DNA of 64,000 nucleotides from Balneola sp. (GTDB lineage Bacteria; Bacteroidota; Rhodothermia; Balneolales; Balneolaceae): NCBI GenBank assembly GCA_028284195.1, contig JANQSE010000006.1, positions 1 to 64,000 of the forward strand, read 5' to 3'. Shown piece by piece: positions 9,864 to 20,135 of this stretch (position 1 is its first letter; each line of letters starts with the position of its first letter). The notes under the pieces were generated by a model. It saw only the letters and a program-made list of their open reading frames with translations, ran no database searches and was not told where the DNA came from. The position numbers and the translations under genes were made by a program.

Positions 9864-11971
9864 AGTCCCTCAGAATACTCTTTAGGAAAAACTAAGGTAA
9901 ACTTTGTTCCTATTTCAGGATTTGATTCCAAAGAAATTTCTCCATTATGACGCTGAACGATCTCTTTTACATAGGCTAAACCTAAGCCTGTACCTTTTTC
10001 TTTTGCGGATTTAGCGTTCGATTTTACCCGGAAAAATTTATCAAATATTTTGCTTTGGTCTTCCATGCTTATACCATAGCCATGATCTGTAACACTGATT
10101 TCAACATGCTTTTCTTCAGAAACAAAATCAATTCTGATATCGCGTACCGGATCTCCATATTTAATGGCATTGCTTAAAAGGTTTTGGATTGCGTCAAATA
10201 TAAGGTCTTTATCAGCTTCAATAGTGAAGTCTCTTCCTTTTTCGTTAACAACCAGATTTATGTCTTTGGCTGTTAGCAATGGCTTGGATAGGGCACTTAC
10301 TTCTTTAGTAATGTCTCTTACATCAATTTTGGAAATATTTAGATTAATATTACCGGCCTCCAGTTTTTGTACTTCCAAAAATCGGTTTACCAATTTATTC
10401 ATCCGTTCGCCGGAATTGTAAACTTCCTGTGTTAGCGTTTTAATTTCATTATTGGTCATACCTTCATTGTCTATAATCAACTTAGAAAGGCCAACAACGC
10501 CGGTAATTGGGTTTTTTAACTCATGCACAATCACATTAATCATATCATTTCGTTTGATATCCAGTAAACGGTCTTCTGTTTTATCATGGAACATGATATA
10601 AGCTCCGATCTGTTTATTTTCCTCATCCATAATCGACAGATACTGATAATCATAGAAGTAGTTTACCCCTTCTTTGTTCGTGTGTTTGAGTTCTGCCTGA
10701 TCTACTTTAATTGTAAATGGATTAGGGTAGTGGAAGGAGTGGCTTAACTTACTAATAGCTATTTTTGAGTGATTGAGGATCTTTTTGAGCGAAGAGTTCT
10801 TAGGATTAAGCTCAAGATCTTCTAAAAATTGTGTGAATTGATTATTGATAAAACTGAGATTCTCTTCTTCATCTATTACAGCAATAAAATCCTCTGAATA
10901 AGTAACCATGTAGCGGTTTTTCCATTCTTCGAGGATTATTTTTTCAACATTCAGTTTTTGGTATCGCTTTAATGTGGTTCGAATATTTTCTAGCGTGTTA
11001 TGCATAGGGTGGAATTCAGGTAAATTTACTTTTTTAATTTTATGGCTGAAGTCCAACCGGGAAAGGGGATCTACGTCACTCAATAGCAGTGAAATAGGTT
11101 GGTTTATTCGAAAACTTACATACCAGCTAAAACCAAGCATTAGCAGAAGTACGCTTGCTGCGGTAAAGTAAGAAAACCGAAGCATGCGGTTTACCGGTTC
11201 AAGCATGAAAGAGTCTTCGACAGCTACTAAATGCCAAAGAGGAATAGTTTCAAACCTTGAAGAAAGTACATACCAGTTTTTATTTCCAATGGATACTATT
11301 CTCTGATCAGAAAAACTGTTGTCACCAAGCAGGTCAGAAGGAAAGTTAAACTCTTTTCCTGAAATAAGGTTATTTCCTTCAACATCCATAATGTTGGTAA
11401 AGTAAGAACCGCCAAGCGGAATATTGATGAGATTATCGTTCAGGGTTTGAGAGTTAAAATACATCCGCAGCCTGAAAACATTTTCACCGATCTGGAATGC
11501 ACGCTCGGTAATAAAAAAATCTACAATTTGATCGGGCTTATGAACCCAAGCGGTGTTTATGGTTGGGTCCAGGCGGGCTGCATACCAGTTAATATCATCG
11601 ACTTTGAAATCAATAGAGCTATAAATACCTCTTACCAGGTTTACTTCCTGGTTACTTTGTGTATCAGAAATGAGCACCCTCATTAACCCGGGAGTATAAT
11701 TAATTGCTTTATTTGCAAGGTCAGTGGTATTGCCCGGATCAAGTTCAAGATCCTGAGCTAAAAGAACAGTCGAATTCAACCAGTTTCTAACAGTATTATC
11801 AGCTTGCCGGAGTGTGTATTCCTGAAGTTGGAATACAATAGTAGTACGTTCTTTTACCACTGTGTCCTGATAGCGAGGTTTGATAAATAACCAGATCAAA
11901 GAAACCGCTATTAGTACCAACAGGGAAGATATTAAAAAGATCCTATCCCTTAGAGTTAGTTTGTTGAACAT
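9860..11971 (-). CDS. membrane sensor histidine kinase, periplasmic sensor plus PAS
   Basis: The 703 residues contain transmembrane helix 1 (about 12-30), a periplasmic region of about 235 residues resembling a dCACHE-type sensor, helix 2 (about 267-287), a HAMP-like linker and a PAS-like segment (YSEDFIAVIDEEENLSFINN). The HisKA H-box HELKNPITG and HATPase motifs follow (N-box NLLSNAIKYG, G-box GTGLGLAYVKEIV). All catalytic signatures are present, so an active kinase is expected. No response regulator is encoded in the window. It is the first gene of an operon with the FecR-like and PKD proteins, suggesting it senses or controls that surface apparatus. Confidence 0.92.
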   Translation of the reverse strand: MFNKLTLRDRIFLISSLLVLIAVSLIWLFIKPRYQDTVVKERTTIVFQLQEYTLRQADNTVRNWLNSTVLLAQDLELDPGNTTDLANKAINYTPGLMRVLISDTQSNQEVNLVRGIYSSIDFKVDDINWYAARLDPTINTAWVHKPDQIVDFFITERAFQIGENVFRLRMYFNSQTLNDNLINIPLGGSYFTNIMDVEGNNLISGKEFNFPSDLLGDNSFSDQRIVSIGNKNWYVLSSRFETIPLWHLVAVEDSFMLEPVNRMLRFSYFTAASVLLLMLGFSWYVSFRINQPISLLLSDVDPLSRLDFSHKIKKVNLPEFHPMHNTLENIRTTLKRYQKLNVEKIILEEWKNRYMVTYSEDFIAVIDEEENLSFINNQFTQFLEDLELNPKNSSLKKILNHSKIAISKLSHSFHYPNPFTIKVDQAELKHTNKEGVNYFYDYQYLSIMDEENKQIGAYIMFHDKTEDRLLDIKRNDMINVIVHELKNPITGVVGLSKLIIDNEGMTNNEIKTLTQEVYNSGERMNKLVNRFLEVQKLEAGNINLNISKIDVRDITKEVSALSKPLLTAKDINLVVNEKGRDFTIEADKDLIFDAIQNLLSNAIKYGDPVRDIRIDFVSEEKHVEISVTDHGYGISMEDQSKIFDKFFRVKSNAKSAKEKGTGLGLAYVKEIVQRHNGEISLESNPEIGTKFTLVFPKEYSEGL

Positions 11972-12161
11972 ATACCCCGATTGAATTTTGTTAAAGGTCT
12001 GATTTTAAAGTCAAAAATACGATTAGAAAGATATCATAAAAGTGAATTAGTTTCGCCAGAAATCCATCTGCTTTTTAATTAGAAAGCACCTCTTAATAAT
12101 AGCTTAACATTGAGTTAACGATGGCTTTAGTTAGGAATGAGATAATCCCACATCATAATTA

Positions 12162-12425
12162 GTGTCTATGATTATTGGAAGCGATTTTAATTCTAAAGCA
12201 AAAAGTATTCTTAAAAAGCTTTTTGAGCTTAGCAATGGAAAAGAAGGTGTTTGGGTAAAAGTTGATGCTATTGCTAAGCAAGTTGACTTGGATAAAACAG
12301 AAGCTAAAAACCTTTTAGAGTATCTGGAATCAAAAGATTGTATTATGATAGAAACCCTCGGCGGGCCGTTTTTATACGGAGATATTTCTATTACAAAGAA
12401 GGGAATTGTTAACTCAAAGAAATAA
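12162..12425 (+). CDS. small winged-helix-like protein, unknown function
   Basis: The gene encodes 87 residues with alternating helices and a final beta pair (KVDAIAKQVDLDKTEAKNLLEYLESKD), similar in layout to a small winged-helix domain. It stands alone, divergent from the kinase operon across a 190-bp gap, and ends at a strong terminator. I recognise no specific family. It could bind DNA, but no partner is evident. Confidence 0.6.
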   Translation: MSMIIGSDFNSKAKSILKKLFELSNGKEGVWVKVDAIAKQVDLDKTEAKNLLEYLESKDCIMIETLGGPFLYGDISITKKGIVNSKK

Positions 12426-12450
12426 AAAAGGCTCCTTACGGAGCCTTTTT
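12426..12450. terminator. bidirectional intrinsic terminator
   Basis: The hairpin AAAAAGGCTCC-TTAC-GGAGCCTTTTT has A and T runs on both sides. It serves the convergent small gene at 12162 and the metalloprotease gene ending at 12460. Confidence 0.92.
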
Positions 12451-12459
12451 AAGAGATGA

Positions 12460-14940
12460 TTATTTTTTTGCTTCCAAGATCTTATCTATTCTTTCAAGAA
12501 TATCTTTTAAATGCACTCGGGTTTCAGCGTTAGTTCTGGAAGATATTTTATTGCTAACCCTCGATCTTAACTCGGTAAGTTCATAGCGTAACGCAGAACG
12601 TATGTCCGAGTCTTTGATATCGATGGATGGACCAAAGAACCCGCCACCTTGAGTGTCTTGCTCGAACATGGTTGCTATCGAGCTTAGGTACTCTCGCTGT
12701 AGATTTCTTCGGAATGTATCAATGTTGTTATTACCCGAAGTATAGATTTCGCTCCATATACCGGTTCGTAGATTTTCGAGTGCTTCCAAGAGGGAATAGG
12801 CATTGTCATCAAAAGCAGCCTGCTCAGATAGCCTTATCATAGAACCTGCATTCATCGTTGATCGCAGAATACCCGCCTGGAGATTTTTAATTCTGTCAGA
12901 TGCTCCCTGTGCAGTTATTCTCCATAGAATCTCTTTATCTAACAACCACTCTGGGGTACTAAAAGCATATTCATTCAGAAACTTCATTGCTTTTATCTGA
13001 TAATCTTTTGGCACAGGAGTGTACACCCAGCCTTCCTGGTCAGAAGCTTTTCGGCTTTGGTAAACGCCGCCAACATTTGTTGCCACATGCCTTGCATAGC
13101 GAGACCACTGTCCAATAAGCTCTCCATAAATTTCTGCCAGATCACTGTAGTCTTCACCATCGGTAGAAGTCCATTCAATTAAGTTTGGAACCACACGTTT
13201 TAGGTTCATTAAACCATAAGTACTCGATTTTACTGGGTCATTTCCCAAATCTTCGGTTTGTGATGATGGATCATAACCGGTTGAAGAAGCAAACCTATAT
13301 ACAGGATCATCCGCTTTTTCCTCAATCCATTGATCAAGCGTCTCAAGTTCGTCTTCAGGAGTTTCTGCTCCCGGAATTACACGGTATCCCCAGTTTATAG
13401 AGTATTTATCATAAGGGCCAATTTTTCGAATCCATCGGATGTTTTCATCGCCAGGCTGCGCGATGTAATTTTGGCGGGCATATTCCATAATGGTTGTTGC
13501 AATTCCCCATTTTTGGGTGAAAGAGCCCGATCGAAGAGAATCGGTAGGGTAAGCAGAACTAGATTGCATATTGTGAGGAAGCCCGATAGCATGGCCAACT
13601 TCATGAGAAATTACACGGCGCATGGTTTCGCCAATAAGATCATCATCAAGTTTTAATTTTCGGGCCGCGGGATTTGCAGCACCCGTTTCAATCATCAGGC
13701 GATTTCGATACGAACGCATATGGTTGTGGTACCAAACAATATCACTTTCAATAATTTCTCCGGATCTTGGATCAGAAACACTTGGACCTACCGCGTTACG
13801 AACCGTACTTGCAACCCAGCGAACTGTTGAATAACGAATGTCTTCCGGGCTCCAATCAGGATCTTCCTCCTTACTTGGCGGAAGTTTTGCCTGAACTGCA
13901 TTTTTGAACCCTGCCTCTTCAAAAGCTTCATTCCAATCAAGAATACCCTGGATTATATAAGAACGATATTTTTCGGGAGTAGCAGGATCAAGATAATACA
14001 CGATTGGTTTTACAGGTTCTACTAATTCACCCCGGGCATATGCAACAGGGTCTTTGGGTTCGAGTTTCCAGCGTCGAATGTACTGCTTTGAAGCTGCCTT
14101 CTGTTCATCAGAACCATAATCAATCTGCCTGATACTAAAATAACCTACCCTGTAATCAGCATATCTTTTCTGCATGGGTTCTTCAGGTAACAGTACGATA
14201 GATTGGCTGGCTTCAATAGAAAGCGTTTGGGTATAAGCCGCACTTGGAGGATTTGCTGCGATATATGTCATTACCTGACGCACTTCTATATTTTCCGGGA
14301 AGCTTTTAATTGACTCAACAAAACTACGGTTTGCATCAAGTCGGCGGACTTGATATCTACGCCGTAAAAAGGACGATATTCCACTTATTGCCTCTACATC
14401 TTTTGTAAATAGATCGGTTACATCTATTACCACTCCGGAAGAGTCTTTGCTTATTGCTTTAATATCAAATGCAGCGATAACCGGCTCAAAGTTGTTTGCG
14501 CGAACAGATTCATAGACGGGGAGTTCTTCATCTGCAATAGCTTCATAAGATTTTTTTCGCATCAGGATTTTGTCATCCGTTCTGGAAAAGCTAATAACCT
14601 GTTCAGCTGATTTAGAACCTGCGGAATTGAATCCGGAGTAACCGGGCGGAACCCCCGCAATCCGGCTTACCATTAACATCTCCCTGTTTAAAAGATCGTT
14701 GTTGATCTCAAAAAAATATTTACCATCTTGTTTATAAACATTGAAAACACCTTCATCTTTTACAGCACTTTTCTTAATTACCTTATCAAAAGGCTGAATT
14801 CCTCCTTTGGCGGAAGACCTGGGAGAAACAGAATTGTTAGATGATTTTGCAGGTGTTGTGGTTTTCTTTGTTCCGGTACAACCTGAAATAATAAATACGG
14901 CAGAAAAAATAATGCCAAGAAACGTGATACGATTTTTCAT
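12460..14940 (-). CDS. zinc-dependent metalloprotease lipoprotein (DUF5117/DUF5118 family)
   Basis: The true start is the ATG at 14940, giving 826 residues that begin with a lipoprotein signal (MKNRITFLGIIFSAVFIISGC). The longer ORF-track start at 15408 has no signal peptide and reads through non-coding sequence into the upstream gene. The HEVGHAIGLPHN zinc motif lies near residue 445, within the gluzincin-like domain placed after DUF5118 and DUF5117 regions. Such proteins are exported, outer-membrane-anchored putative peptidases common in Bacteroidota. The gene is monocistronic and diverges from alanine dehydrogenase. Confidence 0.9.
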   Translation of the reverse strand: MKNRITFLGIIFSAVFIISGCTGTKKTTTPAKSSNNSVSPRSSAKGGIQPFDKVIKKSAVKDEGVFNVYKQDGKYFFEINNDLLNREMLMVSRIAGVPPGYSGFNSAGSKSAEQVISFSRTDDKILMRKKSYEAIADEELPVYESVRANNFEPVIAAFDIKAISKDSSGVVIDVTDLFTKDVEAISGISSFLRRRYQVRRLDANRSFVESIKSFPENIEVRQVMTYIAANPPSAAYTQTLSIEASQSIVLLPEEPMQKRYADYRVGYFSIRQIDYGSDEQKAASKQYIRRWKLEPKDPVAYARGELVEPVKPIVYYLDPATPEKYRSYIIQGILDWNEAFEEAGFKNAVQAKLPPSKEEDPDWSPEDIRYSTVRWVASTVRNAVGPSVSDPRSGEIIESDIVWYHNHMRSYRNRLMIETGAANPAARKLKLDDDLIGETMRRVISHEVGHAIGLPHNMQSSSAYPTDSLRSGSFTQKWGIATTIMEYARQNYIAQPGDENIRWIRKIGPYDKYSINWGYRVIPGAETPEDELETLDQWIEEKADDPVYRFASSTGYDPSSQTEDLGNDPVKSSTYGLMNLKRVVPNLIEWTSTDGEDYSDLAEIYGELIGQWSRYARHVATNVGGVYQSRKASDQEGWVYTPVPKDYQIKAMKFLNEYAFSTPEWLLDKEILWRITAQGASDRIKNLQAGILRSTMNAGSMIRLSEQAAFDDNAYSLLEALENLRTGIWSEIYTSGNNNIDTFRRNLQREYLSSIATMFEQDTQGGGFFGPSIDIKDSDIRSALRYELTELRSRVSNKISSRTNAETRVHLKDILERIDKILEAKK

Positions 14941-15120
14941 TTGTGAATGATTTAGTAAAGTTTTAGTGCACGAAAGTAGATAAAAAAACTGCTTCCATTC
15001 GTAAAATGGTTTAATACGGAGAGATTTTTTCTGACTCTGAAGCAAAAAAATGGCGGCGATTTTTTGCGAAAAATACCTACCTTTGAGTCCTTTAAATTTC
15101 AAGCAATAAATTTCAGTGTT

Positions 15121-16236
15121 ATGATAATTGGTGTACCTAAAGAAATAAAAACCCATGAGAATCGTGTTGCCATTCAGCCGGGTGGAGTTATACAAATGAA
15201 GCGAAACGGACACGATGTGCTTATCCAAAAAAGTGCAGGTGCTGGCAGCGGGTTTAGTGATGAGGAATACATAAAAGCAGGTGCAACTATTATTGATGAT
15301 GTGGAAGAAGTATGGAAGCGTGCTGAAATGATTATGAAAGTAAAAGAGCCTATCGCTGAAGAATATTCGCGAATGAGAGAAGGTCAGGTGGTTTTCACTT
15401 ACTTCCATTTTGCTGCCGACGAAGCCCTTACAAAAGCAGTGGTTAATTCTAAATGTGTTGCCATTGCCTACGAGACAGTAGAAAAAGCTGATCGTTCGCT
15501 GCCGCTGCTTATCCCGATGAGTGAAGTTGCCGGACGTATGGCGGCACAGGAAGGAGCTGTATATCTTGAAAAACCAAAAGGCGGGCGAGGTGTATTAATG
15601 GGGGGAATCCCTGGCGTGGCTCCGGCAAAAGTACTGGTACTTGGTGGCGGTATAGTTGGTGTAAATGCAGCAAAAATTGCTGCAGGTATGGGCGCTGATA
15701 CAACCATCATGGATATTAACATGCCAAGGCTAAGATATCTGGATGATGTGATGCCTAAAAATATTAATACTGAGTTTTCCTCTGAAGCAAACATTAGAGC
15801 AATGCTCCCTCATGTGGATATGATTATCGGTGCGGTATTAAAGCCAGGAGCAAAGGCTCCACACCTTATTACCCGTGAAATGCTAAAAGAAATGAGACCG
15901 GGTACGGTATTGGTTGATGTGGCTATTGACCAAGGTGGATGTTTTGAGACGTCAAAGCCAACAACACATAAAGATCCTGTGTACTTCGTAGATGATATTC
16001 TTCACTACTGTGTGGCAAATATGCCAGGTGCTGTTCCATATACTTCTACTTTAGGTTTAACAAATGTGACTCTTCCTTATGCAGTAGCATTAGCCAATAA
16101 AGGCTGGAAACAAGCACTGAAAGATGATCCTGAGTTACTTATGGGATTAAATGTGGCTAACGGAACCATTGTTTATGAAGATGTTGCTGCTGCTTTTGGT
16201 ATGGACTGGCAACCGGTTGATTCAGTTCTTAATTAA
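15121..16236 (+). CDS. ald: alanine dehydrogenase
   Basis: The enzyme catalyses NAD-dependent reversible deamination of L-alanine to pyruvate and ammonium in the cytoplasm. The start at 15121 gives MIIGVPKEIKTHENRVAI, exactly the family's N-terminus, and a 371-residue product of normal length; the ORF-track start at 15064 adds unrelated residues. Visible landmarks are the substrate lysine in MKVKEP, the catalytic histidine in YFHFAAD and the NAD-binding GGGIVGVNAAKIA. It is transcribed alone and ends at a strong terminator. Confidence 0.96.
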   Translation: MIIGVPKEIKTHENRVAIQPGGVIQMKRNGHDVLIQKSAGAGSGFSDEEYIKAGATIIDDVEEVWKRAEMIMKVKEPIAEEYSRMREGQVVFTYFHFAADEALTKAVVNSKCVAIAYETVEKADRSLPLLIPMSEVAGRMAAQEGAVYLEKPKGGRGVLMGGIPGVAPAKVLVLGGGIVGVNAAKIAAGMGADTTIMDINMPRLRYLDDVMPKNINTEFSSEANIRAMLPHVDMIIGAVLKPGAKAPHLITREMLKEMRPGTVLVDVAIDQGGCFETSKPTTHKDPVYFVDDILHYCVANMPGAVPYTSTLGLTNVTLPYAVALANKGWKQALKDDPELLMGLNVANGTIVYEDVAAAFGMDWQPVDSVLN

Positions 16237-16257
16237 AACTGGTCTCAAATAAATTAT

Positions 16258-16288
16258 AAGCCCTGATTTTTTAATCAGGGCTTTTTTT
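16258..16288. terminator. intrinsic terminator after ald
   Basis: The hairpin AAGCCCTGATT-TTTT-AATCAGGGCTT is followed by a T run on the plus strand. The T run overlaps the stop codon of the convergent aldo/keto reductase. Confidence 0.92.
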
Positions 16289-17216
16289 ATGCTACAGATT
16301 TGCCTGTCGAAGCTACACAAATTTTAAACCATTGCTCATCACTCATAGTCAGCTTCAAAGCTTCAACTGCTGTTCTGATTCTTTCGATCTTACCTGAGCC
16401 GACTATAGGTAGAATGTTAGCTGGATGTTTAAATAGCCAGGCATAGATTACAGAATCGATATGTTCTGCTCCAAGTTGTCCTGCTACTTCTTTTAAAGCT
16501 AGTTCCAGTCTGCGATCTTTTTCAGTTTGAGGATTGAAAACGGAACCACCTGCCAAAGGAGACCAGGCCATAGGAGAGATATTTTCTTTTAAGAAGAAAT
16601 CCATATTGCCATTATCAAAATGTTCCAGATTATAAGGCGATATTTCAACCTGGTTTGTAACCAGTTTTTCATCTAAGTGTTTTTGGAGTGCCTCAAACTG
16701 ATGGGGCAAAAAATTGGAGACACCAAAACTAAGAACCTTCCCTTCCTTATGGAGTTTGCCAAATGCTTTGGCAACTTCTTCTGGTTCTAAAAGAGGAGAA
16801 GGCCGGTGGAGAAGAAAAAGATCTATTCGGTCAGTATTCAGGTTGCGTAAAGAAGCTTCAGCAGAAGAAATAATGTAGTTACTATTATAATCGTAATACT
16901 TTATAGTTCTGTCAGGGAATTTATCAGAAAGAAGCCTTATTCCACATTTTGTAACTATTTCAATATTTTCTCTAAGTGATGAATCCAGCTTCAATGGTTC
17001 TCCGAATTTTCTTTCGCATTCATAGTCGCCATAAATATCGGCATGGTCGAAGGTGGTAACCCCTAGCGCTATACACTCTTCAATAAATTGAAAGAGCTCC
17101 TGATTAGAAAATCCCCATTCTAAAAGCCTCATTTGGCCTTGAATTATTCTGGATACTTCAAGCCGGTCGGATAAGGCAACTCTGTTTAAACCAGGCATTA
17201 TTTGTTTATCTGCCAT
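16287..17216 (-). CDS. aldo/keto reductase (YdhF-like)
   Basis: This is a soluble NADPH-dependent carbonyl reductase of the AKR superfamily, 309 residues, a (beta/alpha)8 barrel. The catalytic tetrad residues are recognisable: D and Y in DHADIYG, K in TKCG and H in LLHRPSP. The C-terminal cofactor-binding part contains ILPIVGSGKIERI. The overall pattern resembles E. coli YdhF, whose physiological substrate is unknown. The start overlaps the end of the permease gene by 11 bp, so it probably shares that transcript. Confidence 0.9.
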   Translation of the reverse strand: MADKQIMPGLNRVALSDRLEVSRIIQGQMRLLEWGFSNQELFQFIEECIALGVTTFDHADIYGDYECERKFGEPLKLDSSLRENIEIVTKCGIRLLSDKFPDRTIKYYDYNSNYIISSAEASLRNLNTDRIDLFLLHRPSPLLEPEEVAKAFGKLHKEGKVLSFGVSNFLPHQFEALQKHLDEKLVTNQVEISPYNLEHFDNGNMDFFLKENISPMAWSPLAGGSVFNPQTEKDRRLELALKEVAGQLGAEHIDSVIYAWLFKHPANILPIVGSGKIERIRTAVEALKLTMSDEQWFKICVASTGKSVA

Positions 17217-18441
17217 AAGAAATTACTTTAAGAGGATCGGTTTTGGCAGCAATGCGTGCCGGAATCCACGATGCCAGGCCACATAAAAAAGTGGTAACCG
17301 CAGCTACAATCACAAAATCAAACAGGTGTGGTTCTACCGGAACGTAGCTCATATAATAGTTTTCCTGGGATAATGGAATAATCTGAAATTCTGATTGCAG
17401 CCAGGCAAATAAGAGCGATATGGTAATACCAAAAGCCAGACCTGCGAAAGAAACCAGCAGGCCTTCCAGTAAAAATACTTTTCTTACAACCGAGGATTTT
17501 GTTCCCATGGTTTTAAGTACTCCAATATCCCGGGTACGCTCCAGGATCATCATTAACACGGCACCAATCAGGTTAAAAGCTGCTACAATAATCATAACAG
17601 CAATAACAAGAGGAATCATTTGTTCCTGAAGCTCTACCCAAGCAAAAATGCCTTCAAATTTTACAAGTATAGATTCTGCAAAAAAAGGAAATGATAAAGA
17701 AGGTGATAGTTTGTCTTCGAAGTCTTCAATATTAGATTCATTTCCGAGTCTTATTTCAATAGCGTTGGCTTCATTTTCCTGTAACTGGAACAGGCTTCTT
17801 GCTTGTTCACGCTCAGTAAGTACAAACACATCGTCAAACTGGTCTATACCTGTTTGATAAATACCCGTAATAATAAACTGTTTGATCTCGGGAGAATTGA
17901 TAAGTGAAGGAACGCCCTTTATAGTATATACAGTAACAATATCTCCAATGCCGGTGCTAAGCAAATCGGCAAGTTTAGAACCCACCACAATACCGTACAT
18001 TCCATTTACCTGCCGGGTAAGATCAAATTCGCCAAAATTCACATATTCCTTAAGATCAGAAACGCCCCCGGTTTCATTTACACCTTTCAAAATGGTACCA
18101 CTGATATTATCTCTGGTTTGGATCATCACCTGGCCTTGTATAACAGGTTGCAGTTCGGTGATTTCAGGCAGCGATTGTTCCAGATAACTGATGAGCGTAT
18201 CTGCCCGTTGAAGGGTAGGATTGATAAACGATTGGCTTGAAACGGTATAATGCGGAGCAAACCCCAATACTTTTCCGTTGATGGTAGATTTGAAGCCATG
18301 CACAACAGAAAGAGCGATAAGCAACCCTGCTGAACCTACCGCAACGCCTGTTATGGCCATGATCTTGATGAACGACAAAAAGCGGGCACCTTTACGGGTA
18401 CCCTTAAAATATCTGAAGGCTAAATACCATTCAAAGTTCAT
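17206..18441 (-). CDS. LolC/LolE-family lipoprotein-releasing permease
   Basis: The 411 residues show the FtsX/MacB-type permease layout. There is an N-terminal cytoplasmic stretch and helix 1 near residues 25-50, then a long periplasmic domain to about residue 270, and three C-terminal helices. The N-terminus (AFRYFKGTRKGARFLSFIK) and the ILERTRDIGVLKTMG motif before the third helix are typical of LolC/E. These subunits extract lipoproteins from the inner membrane for delivery to LolA. No LolD ATPase is adjacent. Since there is a single permease gene, it may act as a homodimer (LolF-like). Confidence 0.88.
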   Translation of the reverse strand: MNFEWYLAFRYFKGTRKGARFLSFIKIMAITGVAVGSAGLLIALSVVHGFKSTINGKVLGFAPHYTVSSQSFINPTLQRADTLISYLEQSLPEITELQPVIQGQVMIQTRDNISGTILKGVNETGGVSDLKEYVNFGEFDLTRQVNGMYGIVVGSKLADLLSTGIGDIVTVYTIKGVPSLINSPEIKQFIITGIYQTGIDQFDDVFVLTEREQARSLFQLQENEANAIEIRLGNESNIEDFEDKLSPSLSFPFFAESILVKFEGIFAWVELQEQMIPLVIAVMIIVAAFNLIGAVLMMILERTRDIGVLKTMGTKSSVVRKVFLLEGLLVSFAGLAFGITISLLFAWLQSEFQIIPLSQENYYMSYVPVEPHLFDFVIVAAVTTFLCGLASWIPARIAAKTDPLKVISYGR

Positions 18442-18452
18442 AGTGTTTAGTT

Positions 18453-18502
18453 AATAGTTAATGGTTATTGGTAAGAGCCTTTACCAATAACCATTAACTA
18501 TT
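18453..18502. repeat. perfect 22-bp inverted repeat between lysS and the Lol permease
   Basis: The arms AATAGTTAATGGTTATTGGT+AA and their exact complement flank the loop GAGCCT. There is no T run on the downstream (minus) side, so it is not a standard intrinsic terminator. It may be an mRNA-stabilising hairpin or a small palindromic element. Confidence 0.8.
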
Positions 18503-18506
18503 TTCT

Positions 18507-20036
18507 TTATTCAGGTTTCATTTGCGGGAAAAACAAAACGTCCCGGATTGTAGCAGAATTAGTCATTAGCATGGCCAGCCGGTCGATTCCAATACCTATT
18601 CCTGCAGTGGGGGGCATTCCATATTCCAAAGCCCGGATGAAATCTTCATCAATAGTCATGGCTTCGTCATCACCGCCGGCTCGTAACGAAGCTTGTTCTT
18701 CTAATCTTGCTCTTTGATCGATTGGATCGTTTAGCTCAGAATAGGCATTCGCAATTTCCTTGCCGTTACAAATACATTCAAAACGTTCAACCAGCCCTTC
18801 TTTTGAACGGTGCTTTTTGGTAAGCGGGCTCATTTCAACAGGGTAATCCGTAATAAATGTAGGTTGGATCAATTTAGACTCTACATATTCACCAAAGATC
18901 TCATCAATGATTTTACCCTTTCCAAAGCTCTTATCAACCTGAATGTGAAGCTCTTTAGCTACAGTTCTCATTTCATCAAGACTCAAACCATTTAGATCTT
19001 TACCGGTTTCTTCTTTGATGGCATCTAGTAAAGGAATTTTTGGCCACGGAGCTTTGAAGTCAATCTCATGTTCACCAACAGTTACTTTCGTTGAACCGTG
19101 AAGATCGAGAGCAACTTGTTCGATCATCTTTTCTGTAAAATCCATCATCCAGTTGTAGTCTTTATAAGCAACATAAAGCTCAACCTGAGTGAACTCCGGA
19201 TTATGGAATCGGGATAACCCCTCATTCCTGAAATCTTTTGAAAATTCATACACCCCGTCAAACCCACCAACAATCAATCGTTTTAGATACAATTCATTGG
19301 CAATCCGGAGATACAAATCCATGTCCAGTGTATTGTGATGCGTAACAAAGGGCCTGGCTGAAGCCCCTCCATATATTGGTTGTAAGATGGGGGTTTCCAC
19401 TTCCAGATAACCACGTTCGTTCATAAAGTTACGCATGGTTTGCACCAGCTGGGTTCTTTTCTTGAATGTCTCGCGCACTTCAGGATTTACAATTAAGTCA
19501 ACATAGCGCTGCCGGTACCGAAGTTCTTTATCTGCAAAAGCATCGTAAATTACTTTTTCGCCGTCTTCGTTTTCTACTTCTTTTGGAATTGGAATAGGCC
19601 GAAGGGTTTTTGAAAGAAACTCAAATTCTTCGGCATGTACGGTGGTTTCTCCGGTTCGTGTTTTAAATACAAAGCCTTTAATCCCCACAATATCTCCGAT
19701 ATCTACCAGCTTTTTGAAAACGGTATTGTAGTTATCGACGCCAACATCATCCCGACGGATATAAACCTGAATGGTACCCTCAGCATCCTGCAAATTAAAG
19801 AAAGCAGCTTTTCCCATAATACGGCGTGTCATAACACGGCCTGCCACAGCCACAGATTCTGTTTCAGGATTAGATTCTTCATCCCGGACCAGTGCTTCGT
19901 TTTCCTTGACCTGTTTACTCGAATGAGTAACCCCGAAAGAGTAGGGGTATGGATTTACCCCAAGTTTATTTAGCTCATTAAGTTTTTCTCTGCGTATTTC
20001 TTCTTGCTCAGAATGTGTAAGTTCCTGGTTCGACAT
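18507..20036 (-). CDS. lysS: lysyl-tRNA synthetase, class II
   Basis: The enzyme charges tRNA-Lys with lysine. The 509 residues comprise an OB-fold anticodon-binding domain (about 60-160) and a class II catalytic core. Motif 1 lies around [13 protein letters not shown], motif 2 is [18 protein letters not shown] and motif 3 is [13 protein letters not shown]. Length and motif order are normal for bacterial LysS. It diverges from the phosphopantetheinyl transferase gene across 99 bp that must hold both promoters. Confidence 0.97.
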   Translation of the reverse strand: MSNQELTHSEQEEIRREKLNELNKLGVNPYPYSFGVTHSSKQVKENEALVRDEESNPETESVAVAGRVMTRRIMGKAAFFNLQDAEGTIQVYIRRDDVGVDNYNTVFKKLVDIGDIVGIKGFVFKTRTGETTVHAEEFEFLSKTLRPIPIPKEVENEDGEKVIYDAFADKELRYRQRYVDLIVNPEVRETFKKRTQLVQTMRNFMNERGYLEVETPILQPIYGGASARPFVTHHNTLDMDLYLRIANELYLKRLIVGGFDGVYEFSKDFRNEGLSRFHNPEFTQVELYVAYKDYNWMMDFTEKMIEQVALDLHGSTKVTVGEHEIDFKAPWPKIPLLDAIKEETGKDLNGLSLDEMRTVAKELHIQVDKSFGKGKIIDEIFGEYVESKLIQPTFITDYPVEMSPLTKKHRSKEGLVERFECICNGKEIANAYSELNDPIDQRARLEEQASLRAGGDDEAMTIDEDFIRALEYGMPPTAGIGIGIDRLAMLMTNSATIRDVLFFPQMKPE

Positions 20037-20135
20037 GTATTCGTTTTGTTAGTAGGTTTCTGCGAATCAAAAAATGCAAAAATACCGAATTAAGCGGATA
20101 ATTGTGGTACTAACCTGAATCTTTGTACACTATTT

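Noticed and set aside
14941-15408. Upstream extension of the metalloprotease ORF
   Set aside because: The added 156 residues read through the promoter region and into ald. The lipoprotein signal begins exactly at 14940.
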